Positions 35,669 to 40,759 of a stretch of 40,759 nt of DNA are shown here, in pieces. Both the position numbers and the translations under genes were made by a program. Under the pieces are notes generated by a model, which saw only the letters and a list, made by a program, of their open reading frames with translations, had not been told where the DNA came from and did no database searches. The number at the start of each line of letters is the position of its first letter. Positions within the stretch are counted from its first letter, which is position 1. This stretch comes from Laspinema palackyanum D2a (GTDB taxonomy: Bacteria; Cyanobacteriota; Cyanobacteriia; Cyanobacteriales; Laspinemataceae). Location: NCBI GenBank assembly GCA_025370845.1, contig JAMXFF010000018.1:1-40759 (forward strand), written 5' to 3'.

Positions 35669-36361
35669 CTACCTAAATTCTTCTCGGCGGACTTTTTTTC
35701 TGCGGGGTCGCGGTTGATTTAATGCTTCCATTTCTTGGCTGATTTCTACAAATAAATCGCGGCGTAAATAGGGATAATCACTAATCCAAAAATCAATCCG
35801 GGGGAGGTAAATATCGGAGACTTTGGCGATGCGTCCGAGGTCCGGACGGTTGGACATGACGACCATTTCGGCCATATCTCCCGGGGCGATCGCCTTATGT
35901 TCTTTCCGCAAAGGAACCAGCACCCGCGTACTAAACCCCGTTTCGTCACCGACTTCTAAATTCAGTCTGCGTTCGCGGTTTTCAACGATGACCAGTTCTC
36001 CCCGGGGACTGACGGTTTCTTTCGTCCCCACGACTTCTTCGGTGACAAAGACATCCCAAACTTCTCCCCGCCAAAATCCACTGTATTTATAACGCCGACA
36101 TTGGTAATTTTCTCGGGAGGCGGAGGCGATCGGTCCCCATAACCAATAGAGACCGAAAATAATGCCAATAATTAATAAAAAAGGTCGCCAGTTGTCCGGA
36201 AGTGCATTGGCGGTGAGGGTGAGCAGTCCAATTCCCGCTACGGAGATGAGGACGCGCTTTAAAATTTTGTCGATTTTACCGCCATAATAAGCATATTGTG
36301 CGCCGGTGGCAATGCCGGGAATAAGTTGTTCAAAGGTTTCACGGGTTAAGGGAATTAGCAT
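35669..36361 (-). CDS. Conserved cyanobacterial two-TM protein
   Basis: 230 residues. Two adjacent hydrophobic segments (LISVAGIGLLTLTANAL and FLLIIGIIFGLYWLWGPI, about 38-78) follow a soluble N-terminus. The C-terminal ~150 residues form a soluble, beta-rich domain (GFWRGEVWDVFVTEEVVGTK) ending in a basic tail. Similar cyanobacterial proteins are sometimes labelled phosphate ABC transporter permease, which the two-helix layout does not support. Function unknown. Confidence 0.75.
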   Translation of the reverse strand: MLIPLTRETFEQLIPGIATGAQYAYYGGKIDKILKRVLISVAGIGLLTLTANALPDNWRPFLLIIGIIFGLYWLWGPIASASRENYQCRRYKYSGFWRGEVWDVFVTEEVVGTKETVSPRGELVIVENRERRLNLEVGDETGFSTRVLVPLRKEHKAIAPGDMAEMVVMSNRPDLGRIAKVSDIYLPRIDFWISDYPYLRRDLFVEISQEMEALNQPRPRRKKVRREEFR

Positions 36362-36435
36362 TGTTAATAGGATTCAGAATGGGTTAATTTATCAAAGATA
36401 AAGCTAAGAAAGTTTCCGAGAAAATTAGGGATTTT

Positions 36436-36605
36436 CCTCGTGAGCGGGCTGCTGCCGCGTCACGCGCTGAAGGAGGCTCTGCCTCAAGTCCCCAAGCCAG
36501 GGCTTAATCTGTCTATTGTACCTGTCACGGCTTCAACTCGTCACCAAAGGTACAGGCGGCAGAGCCGCTAAGAATGCGTGACGCGGCGGAAGCCACGTCA
36601 CGAGG
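36436..36605. repeat. Nested 170-bp inverted-repeat element 3' of dapB
   Basis: Terminal arms of 30 bp (36436-36465 and 36576-36605) are complementary with a few mismatches. Inside, GGAGGCTCTGCCT pairs imperfectly with AGGCGGCAGAGCCGC (about 36472 and 36554), and TGTACCT pairs with AGGTACA (about 36517 and 36548). No clear target-site duplication is seen. It begins 5 bp after the dapB stop on the - strand. It could be a MITE-like repeat or a strongly folded terminator/3' RNA. Confidence 0.7.
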
Positions 36606-36610
36606 AACTC

Positions 36611-37438
36611 TTACAAGAGTTTTTCTAGGCCATAAACTAGGGTTTTGAGTTGGAGAATTTTGCGAATACAGAGCAAGACTCCGGGCATATAACAGGCCCG
36701 ATCGCTGGTGTCATGGCGGAGGGTATAAACTTGACCTGGTGCACCAAAAATTACCTCTTGGTGAGCGATTAAACCCGGAAGACGGATACTATGAATGCGA
36801 ATCCCTTCTCCCGCATCACTGCCTCGGGCCCCGGCAATTTTTTCCGTTTCTTTCACCTGGGGAGGATTAAAGGTTTTGCCCATTTCTGCTAACATTTGGG
36901 CGGTTTGAATGGCGGTGCCGCTGGGGGCGTCTGCTTTTTGGTTGTGGTGGAGTTCGATAATTTCTACATGGTCAAAATGTTGAGAGGCCGCGATCGCCGC
37001 TTGTTGTAACAAGACCATGCCAATAGAAAAGTTGGGAATAAGGGCACAACCAATGCTCGATTTTTCCGCAAAAGCAGCGAGTTCTTGAATCTGTTGCGGA
37101 CTCATGCCGGTGGTGCCAATTACGGGGCGGATCCCGTAGGCGATCGCCGCCCGGGTATTTTCATAAACCGAATTGGGATGGGTAAAATCCACCATCACCG
37201 CTGATTGCTTTTCCTGCAGTGCCATCCCTAGAGTGCCTTCCAGGTCATTTAAAACCGGGATTTCTAACGGTCCACATCCGATGACTTCCCCAATATCTTG
37301 ACCTAGATATTCAGGATTACGATCGACTGCCCCTACTAAAATCATATCAGGAGCCTCAGAAACCGCTTGAACGACTTCACGGCCCATTTTGCCCCCAGCG
37401 CCATTGACGACAACTGGAATCGGAAGTTGATTTGCCAT
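36611..37438 (-). CDS. dapB: 4-hydroxy-tetrahydrodipicolinate reductase
   Basis: 275 residues, standard length. DapB reduces hydroxytetrahydrodipicolinate with NAD(P)H in lysine and diaminopimelate synthesis. The Rossmann motif [16 protein letters not shown] lies at residues 8-23. [25 protein letters not shown] and the catalytic [15 protein letters not shown] (His-His and Lys) are all intact. The ATG is at 37436-37438. Transcribed alone on the - strand. Confidence 0.96.
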   Translation of the reverse strand: MANQLPIPVVVNGAGGKMGREVVQAVSEAPDMILVGAVDRNPEYLGQDIGEVIGCGPLEIPVLNDLEGTLGMALQEKQSAVMVDFTHPNSVYENTRAAIAYGIRPVIGTTGMSPQQIQELAAFAEKSSIGCALIPNFSIGMVLLQQAAIAASQHFDHVEIIELHHNQKADAPSGTAIQTAQMLAEMGKTFNPPQVKETEKIAGARGSDAGEGIRIHSIRLPGLIAHQEVIFGAPGQVYTLRHDTSDRACYMPGVLLCIRKILQLKTLVYGLEKLL

Positions 37439-37774
37439 ACTTTAATAAAGTCCCCTGGAACTAGATGAGGGAATTTTACCCCGCTTCGGGGGAATCCCCA
37501 TATCGATACTATAGTAAGGCTGAGTGGGAGTTGCCCGGTTGAGATTGCCGTCCGGATTGAACCTTGAGCCATTTTAATCCCGGGGGTGGGTGGATCTTAA
37601 GTTAAGGTGGGCCGTTGACAATCTAGGGCAGGAAAGGCAGGATCAAGAGGAGCGGAATTTAGACCGGAACAGACTCTACAACTGACTCAGAATGCGGCCA
37701 AACCGGATTGAGCCGATCGCTCCTTTTCCCTTGCTCCTCCATCCTTCTTTTAACCACTTTTTTAATTAATAACG
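37439..37774. other. Divergent intergenic region dapB / CHASE2 gene
   Basis: 336 bp without a gene. It has a small hairpin ACCCCGCTTCGGGGGAAT near 37480-37497, a TACTATAGTA palindrome near 37507-37516 and a perfect TTGACA at 37615-37620. The segment 17 bp after TTGACA (CAGGAT) is a poor -10, so the promoter is unproven. Confidence 0.5.
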
Positions 37775-40474
37775 GTGCTTGATAAATTTTCTCGCCAAGT
37801 CAACTCGTTGGCATCTGGGGTTTATGAACAGATTGCCAAAATCAAGCTCAATCGGGTGCATACCCCTGTCAGTTCCGTGACCCTTGCCATTGCCATTGCG
37901 ATCGGACTCGTTCTCACCATTCGAGAAACCGGCGGGTTTCAACCCTTAGAACTGGTCAGCTATGATTGGATGATGCGAAATCGCTGGTATAATCCGGGAC
38001 TCGATGACCGATTATTACTGGTAAAAATTACCGAAACCGATATCCAAACTCAACAAAAATGGCCGCTTTCCGATCGCATTGTCGCCCGAGTTTTGGACGA
38101 AATCGCCAAATTAGAACCGGCAGTGATAGGGTTGGATTTATATCGGGATGTCCCCCAGTCTCCGGGTCATCAAGACTTGCGTTTGCAACTTCAATCCCTG
38201 GATAATGTAATTGGCATTACCAAACTCTCTGATGCTCAAGAACCGGGAGTTCCCGCCCCACCTCATCTCCCCCCAGAGGCGGTAGGATTTAATGATATTG
38301 TCAATGATCCCGATGGCATTGCCCGCCGAAATTTACTCTTTGCCCAGGACCAAGAGGGAAATACTTTTTACTCCTTTGCCTTGCGAGTCGTCTTGAAGTA
38401 TCTGAGCGATCGCGACATTGCGATCGACAATAGTCCCACCCATCCCCAGGGAATTGTCTTAGGAAAGGCCCACATCACGCAGTTAGAGTCTCATTCTGGA
38501 GGGTATCAAACCATTGATGCTGAGGGGTATCAAATTCTGCTCAACTATCGATCGCCGGGTTCAATTTCTCAAGAAGTGACCCTCAACCAAGTCTTAAATC
38601 GTGAAGTTGATCCCAGTTGGATCAAAGATAAAATTGTTTTAATTGGGACCACCGCATCCAGCGAAAAAGATTTATTTTTTACCCCCTACGGCATCAAAAC
38701 GGAAACAGAAACCTTTAAAATGCCCGGGGTGAGATTACACGCCCAAATGGTGAGTCAACTCCTGAGTAGTGCCCTGGATGGTAAGCCAATTTTGTGGGTT
38801 TTACCCAACTGGATGGAAATTGTATGGATTATCAGTTGTGGTGTCATCGGAGGACTGGTCCCTTGGCAGATTCAACATCCCCTTAAACTTGGATTTAGGA
38901 TTATCCTCGGGATTGGGGGAATTATCGTCATTGGATTTGGGCTGTTTCACTGGGGCGGATGGATTCCGATGGCTGCCCCGACGGTGGCCTTTACGATCGC
39001 CCTGAGTGGAGTTGTTGCCTCAAAATTACTTTATACCGCCTTTCATGATGACTTGACCGGACTGCCGAATCGCGCCTCATTCATGAATGAACTGGACCGC
39101 GCCTATCGGCGATCGCAACCCAAGACTCTGCCATTTTTCCTAACATTAGGAAAGTCCAATAAAACCGTTCTAAACACAAAATTTCCTGTTGTTTCTTTAG
39201 ACTCTAAATTTACCCCCGTACCCCGGTTATTAGCGGTATTATTCCTAGATTTAGACCGATTTAAAATTATCAATGATGGACTCGGCCATGAGATGGGGGA
39301 TCTGCTGCTAATTGCGATCGCCGAACGAATCCAGACCCTAATGCGCCAACCCAGGACCGATAGCATTGAGACAGTCACCCTCGCCCGAGTCGGAGGGGAT
39401 GAATTTGCCATTCTCCTGGACAATCTCTATCATTCCGAAGATGCCATCCATATTGGCGAATCCCTCTACCACCAAATTGCTCGACCCTTTACCCTGAAAG
39501 GTCAACCCATCTATACCACCGCCAGCATTGGCATGGCCCTAGGTCGGGCCGATGACTCCCGCAATTTATTACGAGATGCTCACACCGCCATGTATCGCGC
39601 CAAAGCGTTGAGCAAAGCTCGCCCTCAAGTCTTTGAAAGCGCCATGCAAAACAACGCCGTGGCCCGATTTCAGCTAGAAACCGACCTCCGGCGCGCCATT
39701 AATGCCGGGGCGACCCCAGTCAATGGCAAGATTGAATCTGAGTTTTTGGTCTATTATCAGCCCTTGGTTGATTTAAAATCCGGTAAAATTATCGGATTTG
39801 AAGCCCTCGTGCGTTGGCAACATCCAGAACGGGGTTTAGTCTTTCCCGGTGAATTTATCCCCGTTGCCGAGGAAACGGGTTCAATCGTGCCATTAGGTGA
39901 ATTAGTCCTGGTGATTGCCTGTTGGCAAATTTGCAAATGGCAACAAGAATTTCCCCAGTCTCCCCCCTTAATGGTAAGTGTAAATCTTTCGGGAAAACAG
40001 TTTGCTCAACCCAATTTAATTGAAGTCATCAAACGAACCTTAGACCAAACCCATCTTGATCCAGCTTGTTTGAAGTTAGAAATAACCGAAAGTGTGGTGA
40101 TGGATGAGGTCGAGTTGGCGATCGAGATGCTGTCTCAAATGAAAGCCTTAAATTTGAAGTTAGGCATTGATGATTTTGGCACCGGATATTCCTCCTTGAG
40201 TTATTTGCACCGTTTTCCCACGGATACCTTGAAAGTCGATCGCTCCTTTGTCATGCGTATGGTGGAAGGGGACCAAAATTCAGCCATTGTTAAAACCATT
40301 ATTGCCCTCGCCCATAATTTAAAAATGGATGTGATTGCTGAAGGGGTGGAAACAGCAGAACAATTAGCCCAATTGCGATCGCTCGGTTGTGAGTGTGGTC
40401 AAGGGTACTTTTTCGCGAAACCCTTACCCGCAGAACAAATTGAAGCCTTATTAAAGTCAGACCCCACCTGGTAA
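37775..40474 (+). CDS. CHASE2-GGDEF-EAL cyclic-di-GMP signalling protein
   Basis: 899 residues with a GTG start. An N-terminal membrane helix (VTLAIAIAIGLVLTIRETG) leads into an extracytoplasmic CHASE2 sensor (about 65-330; DWMMRNRWYNPG, GLDLYRDVPQS, IVLIGTTASSEKDLFFTP). Three hydrophobic segments follow (about 344-420). The GGDEF domain starts at FHDDLTGLPNRASF (423), has an unusual insert of about 35 residues (449-485) and an intact GGDEF near 539. The EAL domain has EALVRW (about 676), LEITES and DDFGTGYSS, so phosphodiesterase residues are kept. It probably makes or breaks c-di-GMP in response to an external cue. Alone on its strand. Confidence 0.94.
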   Translation: MLDKFSRQVNSLASGVYEQIAKIKLNRVHTPVSSVTLAIAIAIGLVLTIRETGGFQPLELVSYDWMMRNRWYNPGLDDRLLLVKITETDIQTQQKWPLSDRIVARVLDEIAKLEPAVIGLDLYRDVPQSPGHQDLRLQLQSLDNVIGITKLSDAQEPGVPAPPHLPPEAVGFNDIVNDPDGIARRNLLFAQDQEGNTFYSFALRVVLKYLSDRDIAIDNSPTHPQGIVLGKAHITQLESHSGGYQTIDAEGYQILLNYRSPGSISQEVTLNQVLNREVDPSWIKDKIVLIGTTASSEKDLFFTPYGIKTETETFKMPGVRLHAQMVSQLLSSALDGKPILWVLPNWMEIVWIISCGVIGGLVPWQIQHPLKLGFRIILGIGGIIVIGFGLFHWGGWIPMAAPTVAFTIALSGVVASKLLYTAFHDDLTGLPNRASFMNELDRAYRRSQPKTLPFFLTLGKSNKTVLNTKFPVVSLDSKFTPVPRLLAVLFLDLDRFKIINDGLGHEMGDLLLIAIAERIQTLMRQPRTDSIETVTLARVGGDEFAILLDNLYHSEDAIHIGESLYHQIARPFTLKGQPIYTTASIGMALGRADDSRNLLRDAHTAMYRAKALSKARPQVFESAMQNNAVARFQLETDLRRAINAGATPVNGKIESEFLVYYQPLVDLKSGKIIGFEALVRWQHPERGLVFPGEFIPVAEETGSIVPLGELVLVIACWQICKWQQEFPQSPPLMVSVNLSGKQFAQPNLIEVIKRTLDQTHLDPACLKLEITESVVMDEVELAIEMLSQMKALNLKLGIDDFGTGYSSLSYLHRFPTDTLKVDRSFVMRMVEGDQNSAIVKTIIALAHNLKMDVIAEGVETAEQLAQLRSLGCECGQGYFFAKPLPAEQIEALLKSDPTW

Positions 40475-40500
40475 TCCCACCCATTCCACAATTTCCCCAG

Positions 40501-40735
40501 TTCGTAGTAACGACTTCAGTCGTTCTCTTATCTCCGTTCGTAGTAACGACTTCAGTCGTTCTTCTCTTCTGTTCAACGTCACGACTTCAGTCGTACTCTT
40601 CGTTCAACGTCACGACTTCAGTCGTACTCTTCGTTCAACGTCACGACTTCAGTCGTTCTTCTCTTCTGTTCAACGTCACGACTTCAGTCGTTCTTCTCTT
40701 CTGTTCAACGTCACGACTTCAGTCGTTCTCTTCTT
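40501..40735. repeat. Seven-unit array of short palindromes
   Basis: The core ACGACTTCAGTCGT occurs at 40510, 40546, 40581, 40612, 40643, 40678 and 40713, with spacings of 36, 35, 31, 31, 35 and 35 bp. Most cores are extended to AACGACT-TC-AGTCGTT or to CGTCACGACTTCAGTCGT. Linkers are variations of TCTTCTCTTCTGTTCAACGTC. It lies 27 bp after the CHASE2-GGDEF-EAL stop. The linkers are nearly the same as each other, so this is not a CRISPR array. Confidence 0.9.
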
Positions 40736-40759
40736 AAGTCCCCTACAAACTCGGAAACG

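Noticed and set aside
36436-36605. Intact insertion sequence
   Set aside because: No transposase frame fits in 170 bp and no target duplication was seen. It is listed only as a repeat element.
40501-40735. CRISPR array
   Set aside because: The spacers are nearly identical CT-rich linkers and the repeat core is only 14-18 bp, with no cas genes nearby. It is a tandem palindrome array.

Overview
The window looks like chromosomal DNA of a filamentous (Oscillatoriales-like) cyanobacterium. The HIP1 octamer GCGATCGC is scattered throughout. Several products belong to cyanobacterial families: a DUF3285-type peptide, an AMIN-domain PilQ, CbiC/CobH, and a PD-(D/E)XK-like family. Non-ATG starts are common (ybeY, trpG, pilM, pilQ, cobD, the FAD protein, the CHASE2 protein). 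No rRNA, tRNA or CRISPR array was recognised. The exact genus cannot be fixed from the sequence alone.

Layout. 1-386: repeat-rich non-coding DNA. 387-5017 (+): prfB with a programmed +1 frameshift, then a DUF3285-type membrane peptide, ybeY, dgkA, trpG and a Tat-exported degenerate metallo-beta-lactamase-fold protein. 5097-9331 (-): an ABC-2 exporter with one ATPase and two paralogous permeases. 9540-10847 (+): folC. 10935-12236 (-): an orphan sugar-type solute-binding lipoprotein. 12514-17883 (+): pilM-pilN-pilO-pilQ, the inner-membrane alignment complex and secretin of the type IV pilus, with a possible internal terminator before pilQ. 18321-21181 (+): HU, a CobD-like PLP enzyme and a degenerate FAD oxidoreductase. 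21263-22570 (-): a CNNM/CBS/CorC protein. 22842-26357 (+): mfd, whose 3' end runs into a tandem repeat and a palindromic element.

Accessory region, about 26.5-33.8 kb. It begins with a roughly 1.08-kb tandem segmental duplication carrying a DUF1186/HEAT-like gene plus the 3' end of its minus-strand neighbour. It continues with a tightly overlapping minus-strand operon: an SF2 (XPB/ResIII-like) helicase, a 70-aa charged helical protein, a DndD-like SMC/Rad50-type ATPase with a Cys hook, and a 140-aa protein resembling small dnd-associated/DndE-like proteins. A PD-(D/E)XK-like protein lies just upstream on the same strand. No DndA, DndB or DndC (phosphorothioation synthesis) is in the window. 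This is the best candidate for an unusual or undescribed system, probably genome defence by DNA surveillance.

Right part. 33971-34801 (+): membrane-anchored alpha/beta hydrolase. 35007-35636 (+): cobH/cbiC. 35669-37438 (-): a two-TM cyanobacterial protein and dapB, separated by a 170-bp nested inverted-repeat element. 37775-40474 (+): a CHASE2-GGDEF-EAL c-di-GMP enzyme. 40500-40735: a seven-unit array of short palindromes. Core metabolism (RF2, YbeY, folate, lysine, cobalamin), pilus motility and second-messenger genes therefore flank one accessory, defence-like block.
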